Shown one piece after another: positions 52,535 to 61,838 of a stretch of DNA of 64,000 nt; positions within the stretch are counted from its first letter, which is position 1; each line of letters opens with the position of its first letter. The DNA is from an uncultured Eubacteriales bacterium. GTDB taxonomy: Bacteria; Bacillota; Clostridia; Oscillospirales; CAG-272. The stretch lies in assembly GCA_934474225.1 (NCBI GenBank), contig CAKSLU010000003.1, forward strand, positions 1 through 64,000. The letters run 5' to 3'. The notes under the pieces are model-generated. The model did not search any database. It was not told the DNA's origin and worked only from the letters and a program-made list of their open reading frames with translations. The translations under genes were made by a program, and so were the position numbers.

Positions 52535-54916
52535 CTATTTCACAAGCGTTGCGGTATTGGTGGAGGCGTCCCAGGCGATATTGTCATTGGAAACGCCGAG
52601 CGCGTTTGCAATCGCGCGTACCGGGAGATAGGTGCGGTTGCTTTCGATAATGGCGGGGGAGTCAAGCGCGACCGCCTTGCCGTTCACATACATTTCCTTT
52701 TTGTCGATGGTAACCACAATGGTCACTTCGCCGTTTGTCAGCGTAGCGGTTCTGGTCGCTGCCTCCCACTTGATGCCTTCATTTGGCACACCGAACGCAT
52801 TTGCAAGGAAACGCACGGGGAGCATGGTGCGGTTGTTGCGGTTAATCGGCGCTGCGTCAAGCACATGCACTCTGCCGTTGATATAGGCGGCGGCAGAACC
52901 GATGGTGAGCTGAACTTTGGTCGTTTCCGCCGAAATATCGTTTGTCACGGTGTCAAACAGCTTGCGCATTGCATCGGTCGGCTCGACGCCTTGATAATGC
53001 AATGCATATTTGGTGTTTGCAAAAAGCGCGAGCTTTTCCTGATTGACCTGCCCCTGAAATTCGCAGTTGTTGCAGACGATTTCATCCACCTTGCCGCCCG
53101 TCCAGTTGACGGTGACGGTGTCAAGCACATTGCGCATATCCAGCTGCTTGACATAGCCGCTCTTCATGTTGATAACGGCATTTTTGGAATAGATGGACGC
53201 ATCGCCGCCGACCTGAATGAAGGTGTTTATGCTGCAGCCGTCGATATTGAGGATGACCTTGCCGCCGATGCCCGCATCGATAGGCCCGCCGTATACACGG
53301 TCCACCGAGCCGCCGAGGAGATTCAGCGTCTGCGAACCGGTAAACTCGTGGATATAGCCGCTGGTTTCGTTGCCTCTTGTATAGCCGATGACCGCATAGT
53401 AGTTTCCGCTTTCGATGGTGATATGCTTGTCTAAGTCATGCGGAATCAGATTGTCGGAGTTGTAAAGCTGGTAGCCGCCGAGAACATAGGTTCTTGCCGC
53501 ATTGGTCTCGGGCATAGTCAGCCCCGTGCCGAAGGTGATGTCGTGGAATCTGCCGACAAAGAGCAGGGTGCTTTCAAAGTCGATTTTTGTGTTTTCAAGC
53601 GTCGTGTTGCCGTCGAAAAAGAAGCGCCTGCTTTTGTCAAATTTGATGCCGCCGTCAAAATAGGTTTTGCCGTCAAACGAAGTGATGACAATGTGGTTGT
53701 CATGCGCAGGCTCACTGAAATTGGCGTTCAGTTCAACCGTGTTGACCAGCACGATGGTGCCGTCAACGCCCGTGAGCATCTCGTACGCCTGTGCCAGGTC
53801 GCTGATGGGGCTGTCGGGCGAAAAGCCTGTTCCGTCGCCTACATTCGCAACATAGACCTTTGCAGGGAATACCGTGGACTTTTCGACTTTTTTGTCAAGG
53901 ACGGTATACGCGGCAACATCCACATCTGCCGCACCCGAAATCGCAGAGCCGTCTTCGTATGCCGCCGTGTCGAATTCATCCAGGATAGGCTGTACCCGCA
54001 GACCCTTGCGCGCGACAAGCTCGATTTTACCGTCGGTGATAAAGCTCTTGATGTCGCCATGCATCGTCCGCGAAACCATGTCTATTTTACCGCCGAGAAA
54101 TTTGACGGTGGTGTGCCCCATGACATTGTTCAGAATCAGCGCATTGACCGTGCCGCCGTTGATGGTCACGGTGGAATCGCCGTTCAACCGCCTGCCGGCG
54201 TCACCCGCTGTGTAAAGCGAATTGACGGTACCGCCGTTTACCGTAATGTTTGAGGAGTCGGAATAAGAGCCGAGTATGGACGCGCCGTAAACGCTCTTGA
54301 TCGTGCCGCCGCTCACCGTAATATTGGATGTTCCGGTATAGCTGGCAGTGCCGCCGCCGCGCGAAAAGCCGACAACTGCGTGCCAGCTGCCGCTTTCAAC
54401 GACGATAGAAGAATCTCTGTATGCAACATGCTTGTATTCTTTGTCCGTTGCGGGAAGCTGATAGCCGCCGAGCACATAAACCATCAGCGAGGATGGCACC
54501 GTGATGCCTTCGCCGAGCACAAGCGGATTGAACCCCGCTACGATCATCGCCGTTTTGGATGTGTTATTCGCCCCCACGGCGAACTTGATGTTTTCAAAAG
54601 TCGTGGGACCTGCAAGATAGAAGCGGTTGACAGTAGGATGGTCTGTCACGATCGTACCGCCGCTTATGGTAATGTTCTCATTGTGCGCCGGCGCATAGAA
54701 CGGGGCTTTTAATGTGTATGTATCGGTAATGACAATTTTGCCGCCGTCATGCGCAAGCGCATCAAATGCAGCCTCCAGCGAGCCTAAGGGCGCGTCGGCA
54801 TGGCGTCCCGTTCCGTTTCCGCCGTCGTTCAGATAGACGGTTTCCGCTGCCGCCGCGCCAAGCGCCAGAAGCGCCGCCATCAAAGCGATGAAAGCAATCA
54901 ATAAACTCTTTTTCAC
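52535..54916 (-). CDS. double beta-helix protein with copper-amine-oxidase-type stalk domains
   Basis: A 793-residue exported protein. GTG 54916 is used as start because GGAGGT lies about 6 bases upstream and the signal peptide (KKSLLIAFIALMAALLALGA) begins there. Two beta-helix modules start at TVYLNDGGNGTG (about 24) and KVYVANVGDGTG (about 349). The C-terminus (about 665-793) has two copper amine oxidase N-domain-like repeats (NRTMLPVRFLANAFGV and NRTYLPVRAIANALGV), often wall-binding stalks in Clostridia. No catalytic domain is seen. It sits between the sialidase-like and the binding-fusion genes with gaps of 11 and 24 bases, clearly one operon. Confidence 0.82.
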   Translation of the reverse strand: MKKSLLIAFIALMAALLALGAAAAETVYLNDGGNGTGRHADAPLGSLEAAFDALAHDGGKIVITDTYTLKAPFYAPAHNENITISGGTIVTDHPTVNRFYLAGPTTFENIKFAVGANNTSKTAMIVAGFNPLVLGEGITVPSSLMVYVLGGYQLPATDKEYKHVAYRDSSIVVESGSWHAVVGFSRGGGTASYTGTSNITVSGGTIKSVYGASILGSYSDSSNITVNGGTVNSLYTAGDAGRRLNGDSTVTINGGTVNALILNNVMGHTTVKFLGGKIDMVSRTMHGDIKSFITDGKIELVARKGLRVQPILDEFDTAAYEDGSAISGAADVDVAAYTVLDKKVEKSTVFPAKVYVANVGDGTGFSPDSPISDLAQAYEMLTGVDGTIVLVNTVELNANFSEPAHDNHIVITSFDGKTYFDGGIKFDKSRRFFFDGNTTLENTKIDFESTLLFVGRFHDITFGTGLTMPETNAARTYVLGGYQLYNSDNLIPHDLDKHITIESGNYYAVIGYTRGNETSGYIHEFTGSQTLNLLGGSVDRVYGGPIDAGIGGKVILNIDGCSINTFIQVGGDASIYSKNAVINMKSGYVKQLDMRNVLDTVTVNWTGGKVDEIVCNNCEFQGQVNQEKLALFANTKYALHYQGVEPTDAMRKLFDTVTNDISAETTKVQLTIGSAAAYINGRVHVLDAAPINRNNRTMLPVRFLANAFGVPNEGIKWEAATRTATLTNGEVTIVVTIDKKEMYVNGKAVALDSPAIIESNRTYLPVRAIANALGVSNDNIAWDASTNTATLVK

Positions 54917-54927
54917 AAAGGACCTCC

Positions 54928-56805
54928 TCAGGCTCCGGCCCGGTCGAGCACGACCTCGGGCCATGCGGTTGTCACGAATGCGGTCACATTTGCAAGCGTA
55001 TCGCAGATTGCGCCGATGCCGTCCTGGTTGACAAGGGCAGGACTCAGCTTAAACGATGCTGCATTGGTCAGCTTGACAAGGGACTTGGGAATGGAAATCT
55101 CGATAACCGCCCCCTCGTCCACATCGTTGTTGTTATCGACAGTGCCATAAATTTTAACTGCTGCGGTGCCGCCGCTGATTTTGGTTTCGGCGCCGTTGTC
55201 AACATAGAGGATGGAAAGGCTGCCGTCGAGCTTTGCGGTGACGCGGTAATACTGCTTTTCGCCGACGCCGATACTTAGCATGACCTCGTCGCTGCTTCTG
55301 AGGTAGTTGTCAAGACGGTTGACAAGGAAGTACACATTGCTGTCATCGTGCGCGGTCTGCACGGTGATTTGCGCCTGTGACTTGTCGCCCACAAAAAGCG
55401 CATCCGTATTGTTTGCCCATTCTGCAAAGAGGCCGTCCAACTTTGGCGTCATCTTCTTTGCATTTGTGCGATGGTTGAGATAGGAGTGGACAATCTGAAT
55501 GCCGTATTTGTCGCCATATTTGACCTGCGATGTGGTCATGACCTCGTGACTGCCGACAAGCAGACTGGAGGCCCAGATGCCGCCCGTTCCCGGGAGCGCT
55601 TTTGCTTCCTTGCCCCATGCAGTGCCGTCGGGGCTGAGCATGCGGAAGAAGATGCCTGTGCTTTTGTGATAGGTGAGATAGACTTCACCCGAGGGGAACG
55701 TGGCAAGGTAAGGCCCCATGCCGTCGCAAATTGAGTGGATAATGGTATCGGGCCCCTCTTCGTCAAAGTTAAGCGCGCGCCACTTGCCACCATCTTCGCT
55801 TGTCGCAAGCGAAATCTTAAATCCGCTTGTAAGGGTGCTGAGCTCTACGGCGAGAAGCGATTTGCCGTTGTAGAGCGTGGTCAAGGCGGGCATTTGGCCG
55901 CCAAAATAGGGAATCGCCTCTGTGTATTCCTTGTCTCTCACTTTCGGGATTCTGTTGCCGATAAACTCCTTGTAAATACGAAGGGCAACAAAATTGTTCT
56001 TGTCTCCGTCTTTGACTTCAGGCGCCCAGGTGTAGCCGCCGTCCTTCGACTCAATCATCATGATATAGGTGGAGCGGTGCTCGAGATCGTAGCCGTAGCG
56101 GGAATGATACTCGGCGTTTGCCGACCAGAATACCTGCAGAGTGCCGTCATCCGTCTGATGGATATACGGCTCCCAACCCATGCCGGTATAGATTTTTTTA
56201 TGCTCGCCCCAGACGACCTTGTCGTTTTCGTCCAGTTTGCCGCGCACCATGAAAATGCCGTTCATGTCCCAATAGGGGGCATAGTTCAGCGCATAGGCGG
56301 CATTCGGACGCTCGTAGTAGACACAGAGAATATCGCCGTTGTCGAGAATAATCGCATCGGCGTTGCAGCCGATGATGCGGTCTTTCTGACCCGCGAGCGG
56401 ACCTTCGGTGTGAACAAAGTTCTTGTCCGCATCGTTGGAGTTGTGGAAGGGTTCGGGGTTGTCCCAGGTTATGCCGTCCTTGGAAAGTGTCCAATAGAGG
56501 AAAGGACCTGTCCGTCCGCCCATGAAAAATAGGATGTACAAATTGTCACGGAGTCGTTTGATACGCGGATAGTACGCATTGTCATATCGCGTATAGGTCG
56601 TTTTGGCAGAGTTGAGATTGACAGTCTCTCTGTAGTTCATCTCAACCGTGGATGTCAGAAAATCATCCGAAACATGACTGCCTTCGGTGGAGGTCGTATT
56701 GAGGTCTTTGATGGACAGGACATTCTTTTCCGCCCCCATTGCCGTCATGGACAAGAGGGAAGAAAGCGCTATTGTCGCTGCCATACAGCCGAAAAATTTC
56801 TTCAC
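54928..56805 (-). CDS. secreted sialidase-fold propeller with CBM9-like C-terminal domain
   Basis: A 625-residue exported protein. GTG 56805 is preferred over an ATG 21 bases upstream because the ATGGAGG sequence there supplies the ribosome site. Signal peptide ends near MTAMGAEK. A six-bladed propeller is indicated by Asp-box-like turns: SKDGITW, SKDGGYTW, SEDGGKW and SPDGTAW. Conserved sialidase Arg/Tyr catalysts are not evident, so hydrolysis of sialic acid is doubtful. Residues from about 490 (TPKLDGLFAEW and DDSNVYFLVNRLD) resemble a CBM9/DOMON-like sugar-binding domain. It heads the operon with the stalk and binding-fusion genes. Confidence 0.75.
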   Translation of the reverse strand: MKKFFGCMAATIALSSLLSMTAMGAEKNVLSIKDLNTTSTEGSHVSDDFLTSTVEMNYRETVNLNSAKTTYTRYDNAYYPRIKRLRDNLYILFFMGGRTGPFLYWTLSKDGITWDNPEPFHNSNDADKNFVHTEGPLAGQKDRIIGCNADAIILDNGDILCVYYERPNAAYALNYAPYWDMNGIFMVRGKLDENDKVVWGEHKKIYTGMGWEPYIHQTDDGTLQVFWSANAEYHSRYGYDLEHRSTYIMMIESKDGGYTWAPEVKDGDKNNFVALRIYKEFIGNRIPKVRDKEYTEAIPYFGGQMPALTTLYNGKSLLAVELSTLTSGFKISLATSEDGGKWRALNFDEEGPDTIIHSICDGMGPYLATFPSGEVYLTYHKSTGIFFRMLSPDGTAWGKEAKALPGTGGIWASSLLVGSHEVMTTSQVKYGDKYGIQIVHSYLNHRTNAKKMTPKLDGLFAEWANNTDALFVGDKSQAQITVQTAHDDSNVYFLVNRLDNYLRSSDEVMLSIGVGEKQYYRVTAKLDGSLSILYVDNGAETKISGGTAAVKIYGTVDNNNDVDEGAVIEISIPKSLVKLTNAASFKLSPALVNQDGIGAICDTLANVTAFVTTAWPEVVLDRAGA

Positions 56806-56922
56806 GGAAAATCCTCCATGTTTCACAAATTTAACGCCGATTCGGCGCCTGCTTTATTACATTTTGCCACATATGCACTTGAGAAGCAAGACAAATTTCT
56901 ACCTTATTATATACATTAATTT

Positions 56923-56954
56923 AATACCTCGCAGCATAAATGCTGCGAGGTATT
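56923..56954 (-). terminator. terminator after GH5-like gene
   Basis: AATACCTCGCAGCA and TGCTGCGAGGTATT form a 14-bp stem over a 4-base loop; weak T tail on the minus strand. Confidence 0.8.
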
Positions 56955-56971
56955 CAGCACAGTTCGGTATT

Positions 56972-58087
56972 TTACTGCTTTTTAGCCTGTCTCTTTGCAA
57001 AGCGTGCGTCTGCAAGGTCTGCAAACTGCTGGATAATCTGCACTTCCTTTGCAATGTAAGGTCTGCCGTTGAAACGGTAGAGGTCATGCTGGAACTTGGT
57101 CAGATCATGCGGCCCTGTGTAATTGGGGTCCTCGATTTCCTTATTGTAATTGCCCCACGGCTCATAGGTCTGTGAGAAGCCCTGGATCAGACCCCAGTGG
57201 TAAGAACCGACCTCTTCAAGATAGAAGAGCGGGAAGATCTCATCCACATTATTGTGGGTGATGCGGTTGAGCCACTCATTGTTGATCACCGGTCTGCCAT
57301 AGTCCTCCTTGAGTTTTTCGATGAGGCGGACCATGGTCTGGAACGAGCCGTAGTAGTGGAACGTGATAATATCCGAGAGCTCGAGCGCGCGCTTCTGCGC
57401 ATGGCTGGTGGGCTCAAGGGTATTGGGATCGTACGCCCAGACATCGGCCGTCAGCGGCTGAATCGGGTCGTGCGAGCGGATGATCTCAAAGCACTTTTCC
57501 ATCATGGGAAGCGAGAGGTCGCCGCGTCTGCCGCCGGAAATCTCGTTCCAGACGTCCCAGATCTGAATGCGTGCGTCCTTGGCATACTTTGCAGAGAGTT
57601 CATCCACCATCTCATAGAAATGCGGCTGCATATCGGGCTCGTCGGGAACCATATAGCCGTGCGAGGTGTAACCGCCTGCGTGCGGACCGCGGCAAATACC
57701 GCTGTGGTAACCCCAGTCCACATGCTGCTCGCCGAATTTGACGGGCACGAACAGCTCCTTCGGAACCGTACAGTCGTTGCCGATGGTCAGCATGACTTTG
57801 ATGCCGTACTTGTCTGCAAGGGTCAGGTATTCCTCAAGATTGGACATAAAGCTGTCGTGCTCATAGTACCATACTTCAAACTGAATGATGGCACGCACGG
57901 CGTTGAGCCTGGTCTTCTGCGCAAGCGCAAATTCGTATTCAATCTGCTTGAATACTTCATCGTGTTTGTACTGCTGCCACATGGCAACTCTGTTTACACA
58001 GTTTGACGGATAGCCGTTGAAGCCGCGAATCCAGGGCTGGTTTTTGTACCATTCATGGGCTTGCTCTTTTGTCCATTGCTTTAACAT
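56972..58087 (-). CDS. GH5-like (clan GH-A) TIM-barrel glycoside hydrolase
   Basis: A 371-residue cytoplasmic protein without signal peptide. Clan GH-A features are visible: the first-strand segment RGFNGYPSNCVNR, the acid/base Glu in IWDVWNEISGG near residue 182 and the nucleophile Glu in VINNEWLNR near 269. These enzymes retain anomeric configuration; the substrate is not readable but would be an imported oligosaccharide. AGAGGAG precedes ATG 58087 and a promoter lies at 58155-58184. It sits between the SLH-GH43 gene and the sialidase-like operon. Confidence 0.82.
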   Translation of the reverse strand: MLKQWTKEQAHEWYKNQPWIRGFNGYPSNCVNRVAMWQQYKHDEVFKQIEYEFALAQKTRLNAVRAIIQFEVWYYEHDSFMSNLEEYLTLADKYGIKVMLTIGNDCTVPKELFVPVKFGEQHVDWGYHSGICRGPHAGGYTSHGYMVPDEPDMQPHFYEMVDELSAKYAKDARIQIWDVWNEISGGRRGDLSLPMMEKCFEIIRSHDPIQPLTADVWAYDPNTLEPTSHAQKRALELSDIITFHYYGSFQTMVRLIEKLKEDYGRPVINNEWLNRITHNNVDEIFPLFYLEEVGSYHWGLIQGFSQTYEPWGNYNKEIEDPNYTGPHDLTKFQHDLYRFNGRPYIAKEVQIIQQFADLADARFAKRQAKKQ

Positions 58088-58154
58088 AGTGTTCTCCTCT
58101 TGATTTCAAAAAACAGATTTTACGGTTGATACCGGGCTAAATACCGATATATCT

Positions 58155-58184
58155 ATTGTAACATACCGGAACCCATATTGCCAA
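58155..58184 (-). promoter_or_regulatory. promoter for GH5-like gene
   Basis: On the minus strand TTGGCA (58184-58179), 18-base spacer, TACAAT (58160-58155). Confidence 0.6.
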
Positions 58185-58217
58185 GTTGAAAATCGCACTG
58201 TTTTTTTCTCGGATTTT

Positions 58218-61200
58218 TTACTTTTGTCTGTATTCCGGCGCGGCAATGCGCGTGAAGATGACGCACGCCTCCGCGCGGGAAATGCTGTCGCCGGGGCGGT
58301 ATTTGCCGCTGCCCGCGTCGCCGCCGACGATGCCGGCATTGTACAGCTTCATGACCGCTGCATAGCAGCCGAGGTCGCTTGCGACATCGGGAATCTGCCC
58401 GCTGCGGACTGCCGTATATTCTGTGTCGGGGAGAATGTTTGCAAAGACAACTGCCATGTCGCCGCGTGTGATGTTCCGGTTGAAGTCTGTGAACTGCGCC
58501 GCGGTGATGATGCCGTTTGCCACGCAGTAGTCCACATAGGGCTTGTACCAGGTGCCGCCGACGGAAGTGTCAATGCTGTTTCCGTAGTACGCCTTGTGGA
58601 TGTTTGCCGCCGCGGTCAGCGCCTGCGCCACGGTGAACTTGCCGTCCGGCGAGAAGGTCGTCGCGCTCGTGCCGTTTGCCAGCGCATAGGCATAGGCGGT
58701 CTTCACATAGGGGGCAAACCACTTGTCCGCCGTGACATCCTTGAAGTTGTCCGCATAGGTGCGGGTGGCGGACAGCCCGGACTTGCTCTCCGTAAAGCCG
58801 GAGACGCGCGCCGAGATTGCCATCGGGTTTACCGTGTAGGTCATGACCGTGTCGATGGCGGGCGGTGCGCCGAGGTAGGGAACACCGTCGCGGTAGCCGA
58901 GCTTCTGGAGGAAGACAGAGCGGTTGTACCGGTTGTTTGCATGCAGCTTTGCATGGTAGACCGCGTAGATTTCCTTGCCGTCGGGCGTGGGCACGAAGAC
59001 CGTTGCGCCGGGGGCGAAAATCTCGTTTTTGTCATCGCGGCGCTGCATCGGCTGCGGCTGCTTTTCCCAGGAGGCGGCTGCAAGCAGGTTTGTCTTGTCG
59101 GTCAGCTTGAGGAGGCCGGTGCAGTAATCGTCGCCGTCCGCATAGTTTGCGGCATAGGCGATGTAGAGCGTGCCGTCCTCGCCGTAGACCGGGTAGGGAC
59201 CCTCAATGATGTCATAGCCCTCCCAGGATTTGTCCGGGGTGGCGATGGCGGTGACGCCTCCATCAAATGCGGTGGGGCTCTTCAACTTGCCGATGACCAG
59301 TGTCTGCTTGTGGCGCTTTGCCGTGTTGTCGGCAGCTGCCACGAAGACGCTGCTGATGTAGTAGCGCGTGCCGCCATACTCAAAGATACGCGGGCTGAGC
59401 CAGGACCAGACGGAGGCGTCCAGCCCTTCCGGTACGCCGATATAGGTGAATGCGCCGCTCGGTACGGTGTCGGTGGACTTCAGCACCACGGGCTTGCGCT
59501 GTGCGGCGGAAGAAGTCGAAGCCGAAACCGATGCGTAGAGATACCATGCGCCGTCAAAGCGGTAGAGCTGCGGCGCCCAGATGCTCTTGACATCGGATGT
59601 TGCTGTCCAGACGACGGTTGCTGTCGTGTTCCCGAGGTCGGCAAGGTTTGCCGCGCGGGAAATCAGGATGCAGGGCGTCGTGCCGACCGACGATGCACGC
59701 ACATAGTAGTACCAGCCGTCGGCGTAGCAGACGCTCGGGTCTGCGCCGTAGCCGATGATGGGATTCCGGAATTCGACCGTGCCGCTCGGCGCTGCCGCGA
59801 GGTCAACCGTTGCATGCAGCTTGGCGCTGCTCTTGCCGGGGACAGCTGCGTTGCCGCAGATGTCGCCGACCGTGCGGAGGTCGCCGCCCGTAATGTTCAG
59901 CGTGTAGACGCCGTTAAACTCGTTCTTCTCGGTGTTCTGCGCCAGGCGGATGTCGCCGTGGAAGCTGCCGCCCGAGATGTTCAGCGTGATGTTGCCGTTT
60001 ACGGTATTGACATCCTTGTCCACATTGGCGGGGGTCGCCATGCCGTAGATGCTGCCGTAGAAGTTGCCGCCCGAGATGGTCATGGTGATGTTGCCGTCAT
60101 GGCTGTTCTTGCCCGTGCCGCAGACATCGCCGTGGAAGTCGCCGCCCGAGATGGTGATGCGGCTTTCGCCGACCGTCTCGCGCAGCGTCTGGCTGCCGCC
60201 GCTTGCGCGGTCGTTGCCCGCGCGCAAAAACTCCCATGCGCCGCTCTTCACGGTGATGTCGGCGGGCGCTTTGCCGAGCGCACGGTCGCCGGACGGGGTC
60301 AGACGGTCGCCGGTGTAGATGCCGACGTAGGTGGTCACGCCGCCGTCCATGTTGCGGCTGCCGACGATGTCGTCGCCGAACACGACCTTGTTGCCGCCGC
60401 AGAAGATGGCGGCCGCAAGACTGCGGCTCTCGAAGCTGATATGCTCAAAGGTGGTCTCACTGCCGAGCGTGAGTATGCCGCCGAGCTTGATTTCCGCGCC
60501 GTATTTGCGGAAGTCCTCGCCGCCGAATACGCTGGTGATGGTTACCTTTCCATCCGCCTCGGGCAGCGTCGTGTCGCCCATGCGCAGCGGTGCACAGATA
60601 ACGACTGTGCCGCCGTCACGGCCGAGCGCGCGAACCGCATTTTCCAGTGAATCAAACGCCTTCTTCGACGAGCTGCCGTCGCCCGCTGTCTTGCCGCCGG
60701 CAAAGACAACGCCTGCCGTTGCCTTCACATCGGGCATCTGCGGCTTGGCGGGCAGTTCTGCGCTGTCTGTGCGGTCAAAGTCTGCGGCGACGATCTTCTG
60801 CTCGTACTTGCTTTCCACATCGCAGGTCGCCGTGCCGCGCACGCGGGGCGCTGCAATGGAGGTGAGCGCCGTGAAGTTTGCGCCTGCGATTTCAAGGGCG
60901 TAGTTGCCGCCGATGTAGGACGCCGTCTCGGACTGAACGGTGGAGACCGTCGCGCCGCGCAGTTCGCCGCCATTGATGACGATCTTGACATCGCCGTCAT
61001 AGTAGGCGGTGTATCTGCCGCTGTTTCCGCCCGGGCGGCCGATGCCGTAAATCGGGCAGTTGAAGATACCGCCGTTGATTTCGAGGTAGTAGTCACCGTC
61101 CTGCGAAGCAAAGCCGCCGACCGCAATCATCGCGTCCGCCTGGTTTGCCGCCTTGCCGGTGAACGAGCCGCCGTTGATGATGATACGCACATCGCCGGTT

Positions 61201-61820
61201 GCCCCCATTGCGCTCTCGTTGGAGGTGCGCTTGTTGGAGCCGTACACGCCGTACCAGAGACCGCTGTTTACGGTGATGGTGTAGTCATAGAAGCTGACAT
61301 CCTCTGCGGTCATGCTGCTTGAATTGATATACATGCCGCCGAGAATCGTGATGTACTCGCCGCTGTCCTTCGTGCAGACCACGCCGTTCCCGACGGTCAG
61401 GTTGTGACCGCCGCAAATCAGCTGGTTGAAGTAGAAGCTGCTGGAGTCGTTGATTTTGATGTTCTCAAAGACGGTGTCGCCGCCGAGATAGGTGTAGCCG
61501 GAGAGGTTCAGCACCGCGCCGTTTTGCTTGGTGTAATCCACGCCGCCGTAGTTTGCCGTCAGCGTGACCGTGCCGCTTGACTGCGGCATGTGCAGGGCGT
61601 TTCCGGAGAGGGTGAGCGGGCCGCAGACCACGACCGTGCCGCCGCCCGAGACCATGTCGTATGCTGCCGCCAGGGTTTTGAAGGGCGCCGCATCGCTTGT
61701 GCCGCTTGCCGCATCGCTGCCCGCGTCCGAGACATAGACGACCGCGTCTGCGGCGCTTGCCGCAAAGGCGAGCGCACAGAAAAGACATGCCGAAAGGAGC
61801 CAAATAAATGCTTTTTTCAA
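58218..61820 (-). CDS. SLH-anchored protein with two beta-helix modules and a GH43-like domain
   Basis: A 1200-residue exported protein. Signal peptide 1-24; beta-helix module 1 from VVYVSDAGSD (about 26-345); module 2 from GVVFAGGKTAGDG (about 367-670); GH43-type propeller (about 682-1005) with Asp in YGADPSVCYADG, an unusual Gln in WAPQLYRFDG and Glu in IIEGPYPVYG; three SLH repeats (about 1024-1195, first NFKDVTADKWF). It is a paralogue of the protein at 33687, which has one module. In GH43 the WAP-x position is often Asp or Glu, so the Gln may lower activity. Co-transcribed with the (alpha/alpha)-barrel gene 18 bases upstream. Confidence 0.85.
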   Translation of the reverse strand: MKKAFIWLLSACLFCALAFAASAADAVVYVSDAGSDAASGTSDAAPFKTLAAAYDMVSGGGTVVVCGPLTLSGNALHMPQSSGTVTLTANYGGVDYTKQNGAVLNLSGYTYLGGDTVFENIKINDSSSFYFNQLICGGHNLTVGNGVVCTKDSGEYITILGGMYINSSSMTAEDVSFYDYTITVNSGLWYGVYGSNKRTSNESAMGATGDVRIIINGGSFTGKAANQADAMIAVGGFASQDGDYYLEINGGIFNCPIYGIGRPGGNSGRYTAYYDGDVKIVINGGELRGATVSTVQSETASYIGGNYALEIAGANFTALTSIAAPRVRGTATCDVESKYEQKIVAADFDRTDSAELPAKPQMPDVKATAGVVFAGGKTAGDGSSSKKAFDSLENAVRALGRDGGTVVICAPLRMGDTTLPEADGKVTITSVFGGEDFRKYGAEIKLGGILTLGSETTFEHISFESRSLAAAIFCGGNKVVFGDDIVGSRNMDGGVTTYVGIYTGDRLTPSGDRALGKAPADITVKSGAWEFLRAGNDRASGGSQTLRETVGESRITISGGDFHGDVCGTGKNSHDGNITMTISGGNFYGSIYGMATPANVDKDVNTVNGNITLNISGGSFHGDIRLAQNTEKNEFNGVYTLNITGGDLRTVGDICGNAAVPGKSSAKLHATVDLAAAPSGTVEFRNPIIGYGADPSVCYADGWYYYVRASSVGTTPCILISRAANLADLGNTTATVVWTATSDVKSIWAPQLYRFDGAWYLYASVSASTSSAAQRKPVVLKSTDTVPSGAFTYIGVPEGLDASVWSWLSPRIFEYGGTRYYISSVFVAAADNTAKRHKQTLVIGKLKSPTAFDGGVTAIATPDKSWEGYDIIEGPYPVYGEDGTLYIAYAANYADGDDYCTGLLKLTDKTNLLAAASWEKQPQPMQRRDDKNEIFAPGATVFVPTPDGKEIYAVYHAKLHANNRYNRSVFLQKLGYRDGVPYLGAPPAIDTVMTYTVNPMAISARVSGFTESKSGLSATRTYADNFKDVTADKWFAPYVKTAYAYALANGTSATTFSPDGKFTVAQALTAAANIHKAYYGNSIDTSVGGTWYKPYVDYCVANGIITAAQFTDFNRNITRGDMAVVFANILPDTEYTAVRSGQIPDVASDLGCYAAVMKLYNAGIVGGDAGSGKYRPGDSISRAEACVIFTRIAAPEYRQK

Positions 61821-61838
61821 GTTCGTATCCTCCGATTC

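Noticed and set aside
58224..60650. Long plus-strand open frame opposite the SLH-GH43 gene (similar ones at 61590-63782, 29185-31071 and 33840-35921)
   Set aside because: Arg/Ala/Val-rich shadow translations with no domain; the opposite strand carries recognisable GH43, SLH, GH127 or barrel sequences.
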